Positions 50,161 to 63,222 are shown, counted from the stretch's first letter. The stretch is DNA of 64,000 nucleotides from Flaccisagitta enflata (GCA_965153355.1 OZ231127.1:7688001-7752000), one strand, 5' to 3'. Notes: a model not told the origin generated them from the sequence alone. A program made the numbers and translations.

Positions 50161-51335
50161 GCGTCACTTGTGTTCTTCTCCATCCAAAATTATTCTTTTA
50201 TAAACATTAAAAAAACTTGAAATTTTCTTACCTCTGGCAAATGTGTGATGGTTGACACGTGGAGTAATTCACCCAACTTAAACAAAAAAGAAAAACAAAC
50301 AGAAACATTAAGACCAGAAAAAAATTTTGAAACATTTTCTTTATCTTCTTGTTTGATAAAGATATTATTAGAATATTTTGCACTTTATTTATGTTGAATC
50401 AATTTATTTATTTACAAATGCATTTATCCATAACTTCCTATTTCCCCTCCTTTATTCTTCCTTTTAGTTTTCTAAAAGAACTACATTTCTATCTTTGTCT
50501 TTACTGCTATCAAATAAAAAATCATATTCACCAACAAAGTAATGGTTATGGATATATTTGTCAAAATCTGTCCAATCAAATTTTCAATTGTCAACATGGT
50601 TTAAGAAACTATTATATTGGTTGATTGCTCCATCAATCTTTCTTTCAGTCTAAAAGATTTTACTTTTTCAGGCTTTGCATTTATTTGCAAACACTATCAC
50701 CATCTCTACCTCTCCATCCATGATTAAAGGCTGTAATTTCATTCATTATCAAGGCTATGATAGGATTTTGACTTGGGAAATGTCAACAATTGTCAAGAAT
50801 ACATGAAAGTTCGCATCACTAAAAACTTATCAACATATCTCCAATTCTTAAAAATTCAAATGCAGCAAAGTTACATGCTGGTTTATTCTTTGAACCATTT
50901 CATTGCACAAAATAAATCAAACTACTTTAACTATTTGTCACTCTATCTCACTTATTTCTCCCTCACAGACACAGAATTCTATATATTGCTGTGTAAATTC
51001 ATAAGTCAATAATATGAAAGAAGAAACAATATCCCCCAATATACCCAAACTGGAAGAAAGGAACAATATCCCTCACTATACCCAAACTGGAATAAATAGA
51101 AGAGAGCCTTATGAACCCTCACGGATTAATCAAAACACATACCACTCCTAGTTTTTATAACCCAAAAGCAAAATATTTTAAATTTTATGTTTTTAATTTG
51201 AATGTTTCTAATGGAATTTGAATTGATTATTCTTTTGCGCATCTTTTTATCATTTTCAATCTGTTCCATTATTTTTGGTATTGATCCAGTCTATATCAAG
51301 CCGCCTTAGACTTTTTTCTTTTCACCCGGAGTGAT

Positions 51336-51562
51336 ATTCCATTTTCTCCCATTACTAGTTGTAGGCTACATGACTCCACCCTGCAATATCGGTCCATTGG
51401 CCTGTTGGTTGGTTGGTCAGTCGCTCGGTCCCCTTTTTACTTTTTCAGCTTTTTTGAGCTCTTTGAGCCTACTGCTCATGCCGAAATGCTCTTGTGACCT
51501 TCTCCAGCACTGCTCTTGCCCACCCATACGCGACTAGGGTAGCCGTGTATCCTGCCTTGTTT
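51336..51562 (-). mobile_element. Family A dispersed repeat (minus)
   Basis: It contains GGTTGGTTGGTCAGTCGCTC and TTTTTGAGCTCTTTGAGCC and ends GGTAGCCGTGTATCCTGCCT-TGTTTTTT. Confidence 0.65.
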
Positions 51563-52080
51563 TTTGCTTCAAAGTGCTTTTTGTTGGGAACACAACTTCT
51601 CTGCCATCTGCCAAACCTTCCCCCATCTTAATGATTTTCTCATTTTCAATTTGTTTCATTTCATTTCTTTTCTTAGCCAGTTTGGATTTCTTTCTGTTCA
51701 TTCAGAAGAATGTCACCTTGGTGTTGAACCATTAGTCAGGAAAACATTCCTCATCCAACAACTTTAAGATGAATATCAAGAGAAGCCTAACCATTTTACT
51801 TTTTAATCCCTCAGAGCCCAGAGTATTATTCCATTCCGTTCTCCCATTGATTGTTCCTTTAAGATGCTCATATTCTTAATCTTTAGCATTTAATGAATGA
51901 CCCTTCCAGATTGTATTGATTTCATCCTTAACCTTCACTTACTTTTTTCTATCTCTATTTCTATTTCTCTATCTCTATCTCTATCTCTCTCTACATAGTA
52001 CAGTTACCTTAGTGCTACACCATCAGTTGGGCAATTTTTCTCTGTCAACTTTTAAAAATTTCATGTTAGGCTCAATACTT

Positions 52081-52271
52081 TTTAGTCACACGTGACTCTA
52101 CACCCCGCTTTGTCCATTGGTCGGTCGGTTGGTTGGTCCGTTACACTTTACTTTTTTAATGATTTTCATTTTTGGACCTCACTGCTCCTGCCCAAATGGT
52201 CTGGGGACCTCAAATATGGCCCCTGCCCACCCGCACGCGACTTCGGTAGCCGTGTTTCCGGCCTTGTTTTT
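52081..52271 (-). mobile_element. Family A, right-arm mirror copy
   Basis: Inverse of 41300-41489, nearly identical over its length. Confidence 0.8.
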
Positions 52272-54459
52272 TTTAATTCTTTACTAACCAGGAGTGATAT
52301 TCCATCCGGTCCTTCTGTCAATTTTTCCTTTAAAATGCTTATTTTTGGAGCACAACTTCTCTTTCATTTACCAAACCTTTACCTCCTCGATTATTTACCA
52401 TGATTTTCTCATTTTCAATTTGTTCTAATATTCTTTGTTTTTATGTTCCAGTCTTTACTTAGCCATTTTGACTTTTTTTTTTTTTAATGACCTGGAGCAA
52501 TGTTCCATTTAGTCCTCCCATTAAATCTTGAATTATCCATCTTCCAAATTTCTCTTTCTCTGTCTCTTTCTCTCTCTTTCAATTTGTAGCAAGAAAATCA
52601 CCTTGGTATTGCACCATCAGTCGGGTAAATTTCCCTCTTCCATCAACTTTTAAAAGGGTATCATTTAAGGCTCAACAATTCTGTTTTCCACATCTTTAAT
52701 GACCTGGAGTGGTATTCCATCCGGTCCTCCCATCAATTTTTCCTGTTATACCATCAAACGGGTAAATTTCCCTCCTCCATCAACTTTTATATGAGTATCA
52801 TGTGAGGCTCAACAATTCTGTATTTTACTTCTTTGATGACCGGGAGTGATATTCCATCCTGTACTCCCTTCAACTTCATTTACCAAACCTTCCCTTCAAT
52901 GATTTTCTATGATTTTCTAATTTTCAATTTGTTCCATTATATTGTTGAGTTATGTGCCGTTCTTTACTTAGCCGGTTTTCTGTTCTTTAATAACCCGGAG
53001 CAATATTCCATTCAGACCTCCCGTTAAATCTTCCATCAAAGTGCTTATTGTTTCCATTTACCGCACCATTCCCCACCTCAATGATTTTCCATGATTTTCT
53101 CATTCTAAATTTGTTCCATTATTTATTTTTTTTTTTTTTTTTGGTGCATTTCAGTCTTTACATAACCAGTTTGGATTTTTATTGATTCATTAAGAAGGAA
53201 GTCAACTTGGTGTCTCTCTCTCTCTCTCTTCCTCTCTCTCTTTCTCTTTTTTTTTCTTTTTTTTTTGATTAAACAATCTGTTAAAGAATTATTTTTGAAA
53301 ATGGAGGCTTCAAATATGACTTTAATTCCTTCCTATAACAAAAAAATTTCTTAAAAAAAATGTTACCGATAAGTTATGTTGGTCAAAGAAATCATTTACC
53401 CTCAACCACTTTTTTTTTGCAATCTGGTTTAGGGTTAAGCTTTAAATATGTATTGTGTGATGTTTTATTTTTGAAACTCCTCCTTTTGTCCCTCTACTTG
53501 TCTCTTTCCCTCTTTAGCTCATTTGTTTCTGTTTGTCTCCCACTCTTGAATTCTCTTCAGTTTTTATTGTATGAAAGCAAGAGAAAAGAGTAAACAAAAA
53601 TGAATAAATGTTCAACATGGAAATGATCAAAAGACATTTTTTTATAAAAACTATGAAAAAATTCAGGCAGTAATATAACACAGATCTTGCTTGTATAAAT
53701 AAATTTCCCACCAGTCTAGATCCAAATAGTACAAATAAACAGAATAAAAATAAAACAACTAAACTTGATCATTTGCCATTATCAATTTCTACAAAGGTTT
53801 TGACAAATGGTTCCAATTTTTTCACACTCTCAAATTCCCCCACGTGTATGATTTTACTTACTAAAAACTGACAAATTCATTTCTTTTAATCATTGATATA
53901 GCATTCGGTCTTCCCATTGATTTTTGGAGCACAACTTTTTTTTTTTTGGAGCACAACTTTTCTTTCATTTACCCCACAATGATTTTCCATGATTTTCTCA
54001 TTTTCAATTTGTTCCATTATTCTTTTTTGAGTTATGTTCCGATCTTTACTTAGCCAGTTTGGACTTTTTTCTGTTTCTTTATAACCCGGAGCTCTCTCTC
54101 TCTCTCTCTCTCTGTCTCTGTCTCTCTCTCTCTTTCATAAATTTCGTAAATTTCCCTCCTCCATCAACCCCTAAAAGAGTATCACGTGAGTCTCAATAAT
54201 TTTGTTTTCTACTTCTTTAATGACTCCGGTTCTCCTGTCAATTTCCCTTCAAAAAGCTTATATTGAATGGAGCACAACTTCTCTTTTATTTACCCTAACT
54301 TGCCCCACCTCAATAATTTTCCATGATTTTCTCATTTCTAATTTGTTCCATTATTCTTTTTTGAGTTATATTCCATTCTTTACTTTACTGGTTTGGACTT
54401 TTTTCTGTTCTTTTATGACCCAGAGCTATATTCCATTCAGTCCTACTCATTCTCTCTTC

Positions 54460-54490
<31 letters not shown>

Positions 54491-56493
54491 ATTCTCAATT
54501 AAGAAAAAATCACCTTGGTGTTGCATCATCAATTGGGTAAATTTACCTCCTCCATCAAATTTTAAAATAGTGTCATGTTAGGCTCAACAATTCTGTTTTC
54601 TAATTCTTCAATGACCCGGAGTGATATTCTTCCCGGTCCTCCTGTCAATTTTCCCTTCAAAGTACTTATTTTTTGTAGCACAACTTCTGTTTGATTTACC
54701 AAACCTTCCCTCTCCTTGATAATTATCCATGATTTTCTCATATTTAATTCTTTGTTGAGTTATGTTACTTTACTCAGCCTGTTTGGACTTTTTTTTGTTC
54801 TTTAATGACCAGGAGCAATATTCCATTCAGTCCTCCTGTTGAATCTTCCATCAAAGTGCTTGTTGTTTGGAACACAACTCCCTTCCATTTACCCCACCTT
54901 CCCCACCTTTAATGATTTTCCATGATTTTTTCATTTTCAATTTGTTCCATTATTTTTTTGGGTTGCATTCCAGTCTATACATAGCGCTAGATGGTTTAGA
55001 TTTTTCTGTTCACTAAGAAGGGAGTCAACTTGGTGTTGAGCCATTAACCAGGAAAACATTCCTCATCCATCACCTTTTTGATAAATATCATGAGAAGCTT
55101 AACCACTTTGTTTTTTAGTTCCTCAATAACCCAAAGTATTATTCCATCTGGAACTTCCATTAATTGTTCCTTCAAGTTGCACACATTCTTAATCCCTAGC
55201 ATTTCATAAATTGACCTTTTTCTTTCTTTCTTTCTCTCAGTCTCTCTCTCTCTCTCTTTCTCTCTTTCTTTTTTTTTTTTTTTTTTTTAATCAACCAGGA
55301 AAAATCTGTTTTAAAGAAGAATAACCAAAATGGAGGCTTCAAATATGACTTTAATGCCTTTCTGTAGAAAAAAAATAATCTCTTATTGATAATGTTACCT
55401 ATAAGTTATTTTGGTCAAAGAAGTTATTTACCCTCAACCACCTTTTTTATGCAATCTGGATTTGGGTTTGGCTTGAAATATATATTGTGTGATGTTTTAT
55501 CTTTTGAAACTCCCCTTTTGTCCCTCTTTTTCTCATTTGTTTCTGTTTGTCTCTTACTCTTGAATTCTCCTCAGTTTTTTTTTGAAAGCAAAAGAAAAGA
55601 GAAAAAAATAATGAATAGATGTTCAACATGGAAAAAGTCAATAGACATTTTTTCACAAAAGCTATGAAAAAATTCGGGCAATAACATAACACAGATCTTG
55701 CTTGTATAAATCAACCAGTCTAGATCCAAATAGTACAAGTAAACAGAATAAGAATAAACAACTTAATCAATTATTTACCATTATCAATTTTTACAAAGGT
55801 TTTGACAGATGGTTCCAATTTTCTCACACTCTCAGATTCCCCCACATGTTCTTAATCACTAAAACTGACAATATCATTTCTTTTAAAGATTATCTATTCT
55901 ATATTCTTTTTTTTTCCTTCTCTCTCTCTCTCTTTCTCTCCCTCTCTCTCCATTGCGTTTCTCTCTTTCTTTCTATACCCCATTATTCTCTTTTTATCAC
56001 CCCTTCACACTATACAGAAATAAACTTAATGGAAAATGACCTACCTCCTACAGCTTTTTCTTCAGTTTCAACTAAGGTGTTATTTTCAAAATCAAATCAC
56101 CACTATTTTTCTCAGGCTTCTTCTGTTACCTGACTTTTTGTTCTTTTCCACTTGTGCTGGTCACCCCAATACTCTGGATGGATACTTTTTTTAGCAAACA
56201 ACCGACCTCCTTCAGTTTCTTCTTTCATACTTTTACGATTACTCTGCATTCTCAAAATCAAATCACCACTCTTTTTCTCGGGCTTCTTCTGTTACCTGAC
56301 TTTAAGTTCTTTTCCACTTGTGCTGGTCACCCCATTACTCTGGATGGATACTTTTTTTACCAAACAACTTACCTCCAACAGTATCTTCTTTCATACTTTT
56401 CAACTATCAAATCATCAATCTTTTCATTGGGCTTCTTCTCTTTCCTGACCTTTGGTTCTTTTACACCTGTACTCTTTGTCTTCTTTCTTTCTG

Positions 56494-56597
<104 letters not shown>

Positions 56598-56609
56598 TCT
56601 CACTTACCG

Positions 56610-56789
56610 TGTTGATCTGTCCCATAATGTTTTTTGAATTCCACTGCTTCTGCCCAACCATCCGCAACCGGATTGCCGTATATCCAGCCGAAACTAAATC
56701 TCCATCTTTCTCTGTCTCTGTCTCTGTCTCACTCTTCTTTCTATATAATTTTTAAAACCTATTACACTCTTAGGTTCTATCCTCAAAAT

Positions 56790-56838
<49 letters not shown>

Positions 56839-57009
56839 TGTTTTCTTTATTCTTTCCTCTAAATCTGTTACACTCTTAGGTTCTGTCATTCCACTTTTTG
56901 TGACAGACACGTGACTCTACACCATGCTGTGTTGGTCTGTCCCATGATGTTTTTGAATTCCACTGCTTCTGCCCAACCATCCGCGACCGGATTGCCGTGT
57001 ATCCAGCCT
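56610..57009 (-). mobile_element. Two family A copies, right-arm mirror
   Basis: These are the inverses of the tandem pair at 35627-36127. The first copy is shortened because TC repeats directly abut CACTTACCGTGTTGATCTGT, so its 3' end is lost. Confidence 0.7.
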
Positions 57010-57946
57010 AAACTAAATCTCCCTCCCTCTTTCTCTGTCTCTGTCTCTCTCTCACTCTTCTTTCTATATAGATTTTATAATTTTTCAAAACCTGTTACAC
57101 TCATAGGTTTTATCCTCAAAATTCCACTTTTCTCTCTCTCTCTCTTTCTCTCTTCTTTCATTTCCTATCTTTTACTTCTTCACATTCTTTCATTCTTTTT
57201 TTTTCAACTTCTTCGACAATTTTAAAATAAATGATCATGTTAAAGTTTCTTAATGAGTCATCTTGAAAAAAGACAGGAAAAACATTCAAAACAAAAAAAA
57301 CTGTAAATTTTTTATTTCACCAATATATTAGGACATTTATGAAACTGTGTCAGTGATTCATTTCACAACAAAACAAAAAACATGGCAAAATAAAAAGAAA
57401 GATAAGGCAAAGAACAACCACAAATTCAAATCTTTCAAATTAACTAATGATTGTGACAAAAACTATCAAAGTAGCAATGATGGCAAAGCTTCTCTTACCT
57501 GATAATCAAGTATCTAAATTCTTAAATTGAATAGAGATATTTTTTTTGTGAAGTTTTATTCTTTGATAGCATAAAGGGCTAGGCTCTTAAAGAACTGTAT
57601 TACTACAGATAATAAATTTTTTTATGAAGAGTGAAAGGAAGAAAAGTAAAAAGAACAATCAAAAAAGACACTATACCCAAACTGAAAACATGGTTTTGTG
57701 AGCCTTCCCTAACTAGTTATTACTCATTCTGAAATTAACCCAAGAGAGTAATGCTTACTAAACTGATATTTCACAGGAGAATTCAAAGAAAAGGCTAAAG
57801 AATAAAAAGATCCAAAACAAGAATTTGTTTAGAATCATATCATGATACACAACAACCTTTCAACAAAAATAATCAGCAATCATTATCAATAGGAAGATAA
57901 AACAAAAAAGAAAAAAAACTAAGAGAACAAAACCTGAAAGCAAGAA

Positions 57947-58029
<83 letters not shown>

Positions 58030-58346
58030 AGGATTCTATAAAATGGACAACAAAAGTTAAACCTCTTCTTCATTAACAAACTTTTTGGCATTATTCCTTT
58101 CTATCATTTCTACTCATTCAATTCCCAAAAATTAATGGACAATAAGCAACAACAACATAAACTTGAAATTATTTTTTTTAGAAATCCTAGCTAGCAAAAA
58201 ATTTAGATCTTTTTGCTCCTCTTTGCTCTCAAAAAGAGGATCACTTTAACAATTTACCAGATAGTTCCACTCAATAATTACATGTGGGTTTATTTCTTAA
58301 ACAAACAGCAGGCACCCTCAAATCATTGCAATTGCAAGAACAAGAA

Positions 58347-58438
<92 letters not shown>

Positions 58439-58473
58439 AAATAGAGAGCCAAGAAAGAGAAAGAGAGAGAGAT

Positions 58474-58546
<73 letters not shown>

Positions 58547-58767
58547 CAAGAGCCAAAAATCAAGAGCCAATCGGTCGCCGATGCGGCACCCGTTAAATCG
58601 CCGGTCGCAGGTTTTTCTATGGGTTGACAGCCGACACCGGCACCGGCGACCGAGTAGATCATTCGACAACCGAATGCCGTTTTAGCTTCGGTCGTAGAAT
58701 GATCTGTTTGGTCGCCGGTGCCGGTGCCGGCTGTCAATCACCAAAATAAGCCCTTTTCTTTACTACT

Positions 58768-58773
58768 TTGGTG
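58768..58773 (+). repeat. Target site duplication, right (TTGGTG)
   Basis: TTGGTG directly after CTTTACTACT, matching 33972-33977. Confidence 0.8.
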
Positions 58774-58803
58774 ATCTCTTGGTGTTTTGGTGGTTCGCAG
58801 GAT

Positions 58804-59309
<506 letters not shown>

Positions 59310-59910
59310 CAGTCATGGTGTACAGGAACAGAAAATTTTGGTTTCACATTACTTTTTGCTTTTGATATAGATCTATAATCTAAAAATATTATTTTGATTT
59401 CAGATATATATTTTTAAAATGATGTATAAGGTGCTTTAACAATGTTTTTAAACCCAGAATACTGACTATAGTTTCATAACAATCAGTAATAAAAATTGGA
59501 AGTTCAAATTCTTCAGAAAAATAGTGAACAAAATTTGAAAATATTGTTGGGTGAAATTATATCATGGCCTCAGTAAAGACAATTCTGCATTTCTAAGAAC
59601 ATGGCCCTTTTCTTATATGTTTTTAAAAAGAAGCCATGTTTTTGGAAATGCAAAATTTGTTATTTCTATGCAATGATATAATTTCACTTAACAGAGATGA
59701 CATGACAAAATATAATTTTCTGTAAAAAATCTTATTTTTTCTACCTTTTTTCAATACATTATGTACATCAAATCTGTATGTCAGAGATTATCAATGCAAA
59801 AATTTATTTTTCAACACTTAAAAAATGGTTTTTTTTACAAAAAAAAAAATATAAAAAAATGACGCATGAAATTTCTTCTTCCTGTACACTGCGTCTTAAG
59901 CTCATGACTG
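59310..59910. mobile_element. Inverted-repeat element, about 600 bp
   Basis: CAGTCATGGTGTACAGGAA at the left has TTCCTGTACACTGCG...CATGACTG at the right. Its interior (GAACATGGCCCTTTTCTTAT) is related to the element at 61755-62356 (ACACATGGCCCTCTTCATAT). Confidence 0.7.
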
Positions 59911-59964
59911 AGTTGAGTAATTAAACTTAATTACCATGTTATTTTGAAGCTTGATTTGGCTACC

Positions 59965-60263
59965 TAGGGGGTGAGTCCGAGTTGAAATAATTTCAGCCAT
60001 GAGAAGCCCTCGGCAAGAGCTACTTCTGGTATGATTTTGGTAAAATCATCAGACCCGCATCATTGACATTTTTCCTGACCTTTCTTTATATGAGGTCCAC
60101 AAACATGCCAAATTTGGTAAACCATGTTAAAATTGGTATCAAAATGAAGCCTACTTCAGGGGCTTTCCACTAATAGGTCGCATATGATGTTTTACTAAAG
60201 TTAACATGGCAAACACACGGCTAGAAGAAAGCACAAAAATGCAGGTAAGTAATTCTACTACCT
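59965..60263 (-). repeat. Right arm of intron 12 inverted repeat (uninterrupted)
   Basis: Reverse complement of 27657-29186 without the two hairpin elements, ending TAGAATTACTTACCTGC-like sequence and its AGGTAGTAG border at 60263. Confidence 0.85.
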
Positions 60264-60389
60264 TTGTCACTCCTCAACTGACCTAAGCGCCATTTGTTTG
60301 ATAAACAGAAATTATTTAAAGTTGAAGTCAAAGAAATTGGTGTTGATCCTGTAGTCATGCCAACTGTTAGTTTGTCACATATTTGACCT

Positions 60390-60411
60390 ATTGTTGCTGT
60401 TGTTGTTGTGG

Positions 60412-60494
<83 letters not shown>

Positions 60495-60520
60495 GATATT
60501 GTTGTTGATGTTGCTGTTGC

Positions 60521-60558
<38 letters not shown>
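60390..60558 (+). repeat. (TTG)n microsatellite
   Basis: About 55 TTG units with a few GAT and GCT interruptions. Confidence 0.95.
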
Positions 60559-60559
<1 letters not shown>

Positions 60560-60603
60560 GCTGCCACCGAGTTGGTCTTTCTTTATGCAGAAGAACAAGT
60601 GAC

Positions 60604-60835
60604 GCGGGGTCACAATATCGTTGCGGATGAGTGGGCAGGGGCGTCCAACCCCCACCTACACCCCAATTTCCTAACCCCACACACAATCATTCACAATTAC
60701 TGGAAATGCTCGTTTTTACACTTTTCGACTCGATCACCATGGACCGTCGCGGGCGTCGGACGGACTGACGGACGGACCGATGGACGGACCGACGGACAAA
60801 GCCTCTTATAGAGTTGCGTGTCCGCAACTAAAAAC
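60604..60835 (+). mobile_element. Family A, GGTCACAATATCG subfamily
   Basis: GGGGTCACAATATCGTTGCG, GAGTGGGCAGGGGCGTCCAA, GACGGACCGATGGACGG and the terminal TTGCGTGTCCGCAACTAAAA. The same subfamily is at 13022-13232 and 10841-11042 (minus). Confidence 0.75.
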
Positions 60836-60906
60836 AACGACCAATTGAGTCCAATTGACCAACTAAAAGCGGGTCTTGATGCTCATGGCTAAATCTCTTG
60901 TTGTAA

Positions 60907-61103
60907 TTTTTAGTTGCGGACACGCAACTTTATAAGAGGATTTGTCCGTCCGTCCGTCCGTCCGTCCGTCCGTCCGTCCGTCCGTCCGTCCGTCCGTCCG
61001 TCCGTCCGTCCGTCCGTAACCATCGAGTCGAAAAGTGTAGAAACATGCATTTCCGCCCCTACCCACCCGTCCGCAACTGGTGGCCGTGTATCCGGCCTTG
61101 TTT
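60907..61103 (-). mobile_element. Family A with expanded (CGTC)n
   Basis: AGTTGCGGACACGCAACTTT, then about 19 CGTC units (60944-61018), and the outer end GGCCGTGTATCCGGCCTTGT. Its T-rich end lies about 20 bases upstream of exon 13 and forms part of that exon's pyrimidine tract. Confidence 0.8.
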
Positions 61104-61121
61104 TTTAATTTCTTTATTCAG

Positions 61122-61251
61122 TCTGGACCTTCATGTTGGGGTTTGACTGCTTACATCGACGACAGTGGCAATGAAGTTTTGGACAAAAAGGAAATCCTTC
61201 TTTCAAGCGATTGTGACAACATTCAAACCCAATTTGAATTCGTTTCCACCA
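61122..61251 (+). CDS. Exon 13: Cys-rich segment, probable
   Basis: It encodes residues 449-491 plus one base, beginning SGPSCWGLTAYIDDSGNEVL and then DKKEILLSSDCDNIQ. It has two cysteines. The acceptor is TTTCTTTATTCAG and the donor CCA/gtgagt, phase 0 to 1, fitting exon 12 before and exon 14 after. The domain is not recognised. The pattern looks like a small extracellular beta-rich module, which is an inference only. The donor is followed by many copies of its own sequence. Confidence 0.7.
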
Positions 61252-61375
61252 GTGAGTACAGTGCAGAAAGTACAGTACAGTGCAGTGCAGCGAGTACAGT
61301 ACAGCGCAGTGAGTACAGTATCGTACAGTACAGTGAGTACAGTACAGTGCAGTGCTGTGAGTACACGGAGTCTCT
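61252..61375 (+). repeat. Tandem copies of the exon 13 donor (GTGAGTACA / GTACA)
   Basis: GTGAGTACAGTRCAG-like units recur about five times, with short GTACA and GTGCA units between. Full gtgagtac donors recur near 61299-61310, 61335 and 61357. Confidence 0.8.
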
Positions 61376-61444
61376 ATGCAGTGTTTTATGGTGAGCCTAA
61401 AGAGCCTAGTCCCTAGGATCGATTAGTGGACGTATATACGTATA

Positions 61445-61610
61445 TACGGACGTATATACGGCTACCCCTGTCGCGTGCAGGTGGGCAGGAGCACTGATAG
61501 AGAAAGTCGCTATGGCATTTGGGCAGCTGCAGTGAGCTAAAAAAGCTCAAAAACGTCGAAAGAATAAAAAGGACTGATGGACCAACGCGACAAAGTGACA
61601 TGAAAAGTTA
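61445..61610 (+). mobile_element. Family A, decayed
   Basis: It is preceded by a CGTATATACGTATATACGG palindromic run, then has GGCTACCCCTGTCGCGTGCA, GGTGGGCAGGAGCA and a lost 3' end (AGTGACATGAAAAGTTACAT). Confidence 0.6.
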
Positions 61611-61754
61611 CATGATTTAAACTCAATATACGAAGCTCTCCAAAAAAGACGCAATTCGTCACACCCTTTCGCCTATTCATTTTTGAAGACTATGATTCAT
61701 TCATTTATTAATTCGTTCATTCTTCCATTCATACATTCATACATCTGCATTTTT

Positions 61755-62356
61755 CAGGGTGCAAACGAAGACAAAATTTGATTTTCAGTCATGATAAATT
61801 GTTACAAATTGTTATTTTAGTGGGCAAGTTTTGAAATAAAAAACTTTTATACTCCTGATTTCTTTAAGAATTTAAAAAGAAAATGATTAAAATATAAAAA
61901 GTTTCTATTGTATGTTCATAAAGACCAAAGTTATTCAACAAAACATGAAAAATTACTCCAGAAATGAAAGGAAAAATTCAAAAAGTTATTGGGTAAAATT
62001 ATGATTCTGCTTTTGAATGCAAAATTTTGCATTTCTTAACACATGGCCCTCTTCATATGAATCTTTAGAAAGACGCCACCTTTTTGAAAATCTCAATTTT
62101 TGAATCTCTATGCAATAATTTTACCCAAGACATGTCAGATTGTAAAATAAGATTTTCCTCAAAGGTTTCCTTTTTTTTGGACCTTCATCCCTACATTTCA
62201 CAATTACTTTGGACACAAAAATTGTTTTTAATGCAAAAATAGTTTAAACACAAACTAATTATCATTTTTCATTGATAAAGTATTTTGATTATTAATGTCT
62301 ATGATATTGCTAAAAAACGTGTTGACTGATCAAATTTTGTCTTCGATTGCACCCTG
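61755..62356. mobile_element. Inverted-repeat element in intron 13, about 602 bp
   Basis: CAGGGTGCAAACGAAGACAA at the left and TTGTCTTCGATTGCACCCTG at the right are inverse. It lies between a TTCATTC-rich acceptor-like stretch and a decayed copy of exon 14. Confidence 0.8.
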
Positions 62357-62560
62357 ATATTTGCAGCTGCCCTGATGGCGTCATAAAGCAAGAATACACG
62401 AGCTCGCTTCTCAGGCAGTTCCTTAAAACCTCTTTCCGTCTTTAAATTCATTCATTTATCCGTTTATTCCTTCATTCATCTGTATCTCCAGCTCAGCGCA
62501 CCTGCCCTGATGGCGTTGTAAGGCAAGAATGTTCGAGCTTTGCGATGATGTCACAACCAG
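62357..62560 (+). pseudogene. Two decayed copies of the exon 14 acceptor and exon start
   Basis: ATTTGCAG/CTGCCCTGATGG starts at 62367 and TATCTCCAG/CTCAGCGCACC at 62492. Both resemble the real TTTCCAG/CTCAGCGCACG at 63018. The first would read into TAA after MAS-like residues. The second loses the SSLCDD frame through a deletion. Confidence 0.85.
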
Positions 62561-62582
62561 CTTCCTTTCATCCATTCATCTT

Positions 62583-63006
62583 TTATTCATTCATTCATTC
62601 ATTCATTCATTCATTCATTCATTTATTCATTCATTCATTCATTCATTCATTCATTCATTCATTCATTCATTCATTTATTCATTTATTCATTCATTCATTC
62701 ATTCATTCAATCATTCATTTATTCATTCATTCATTCATTCATTCATTCATTCATTCATTCATTCATTCATTTATCATTCATTCATCCATTTATTCATTCA
62801 TTCATTCATTTATTCATTCATTTACTCATTCATTTATTCATTCATTCATTTATTCATTTATTCATTCATTCATTCATTCATTCATTCATTTATTCATTCA
62901 TTCATTCATCTATTCATTCATTCATTCATTCATTCATTCATTCATTCATGCATTCATTCATTCATTCATTCATGCATTCATTCATTCATTCATTCATTCA
63001 TTCATT
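62583..63006 (+). repeat. (TTCA)n array before exon 14
   Basis: About 105 tetramers with TTTA, ATCA and TGCA variants separate the second decoy copy from the real exon. The long Phe-Ile-His-Ser frames are artefacts. Confidence 0.97.
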
Positions 63007-63017
63007 TGCGTTTCCAG

Positions 63018-63169
63018 CTCAGCGCACGTGCCCTGATGGCGTTGTAAAGCAAGAATGCTCAAGTTCGCTGTGTGATGACATCAGTTGCAGTTTCCATCAC
63101 GAGGCTGCGTGTTTTGTCGATCCCTGCGGAGGATGCAACACGATCTTCCTTGACATCAACAACCAGAAG
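63018..63169 (+). CDS. Exon 14: Cys-rich segment with PCGGC
   Basis: It encodes residues 492-542, beginning TQRTCPDGVVKQECSSSLCD, then ISCSFHHEAACFVDPCGGC and FLDINNQK. Eight cysteines fall in 51 residues. A CPDGVVKQEC...PCGGC pattern is common in small Cys-rich extracellular repeats of marine invertebrates, but I cannot name the family. The acceptor is GCGTTTCCAG, the last of three tandem copies, and the donor AAG/gtaagg. It ends in phase 0, so at least one more exon lies outside the window. Confidence 0.8.
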
Positions 63170-63222
63170 GTAAGGATTTTAAGGCGCCATTAGTCCGTCG
63201 GGCCTCTAGTGCATCATTTTAG

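Larger units (their letters stand above)
49250..51960. repeat. Right-arm segment without a left-arm partner, about 2.7 kb
   Basis: The left-arm sequence jumps from the equivalent of 49250 to that of about 51960 across one GA tract. The extra segment includes a direct second copy (50745-50870) of 48550-48720, including CAACAATTGTCAAGAATACA, so part of it looks like a duplication within the right arm. Confidence 0.65.

Noticed and set aside
62529-63047. 172-codon Phe-Ile-His-Ser frame overlapping exon 14
   Set aside because: It is a TTCA tetranucleotide translation. Exon 14 is read in another frame with clear cysteine spacing.
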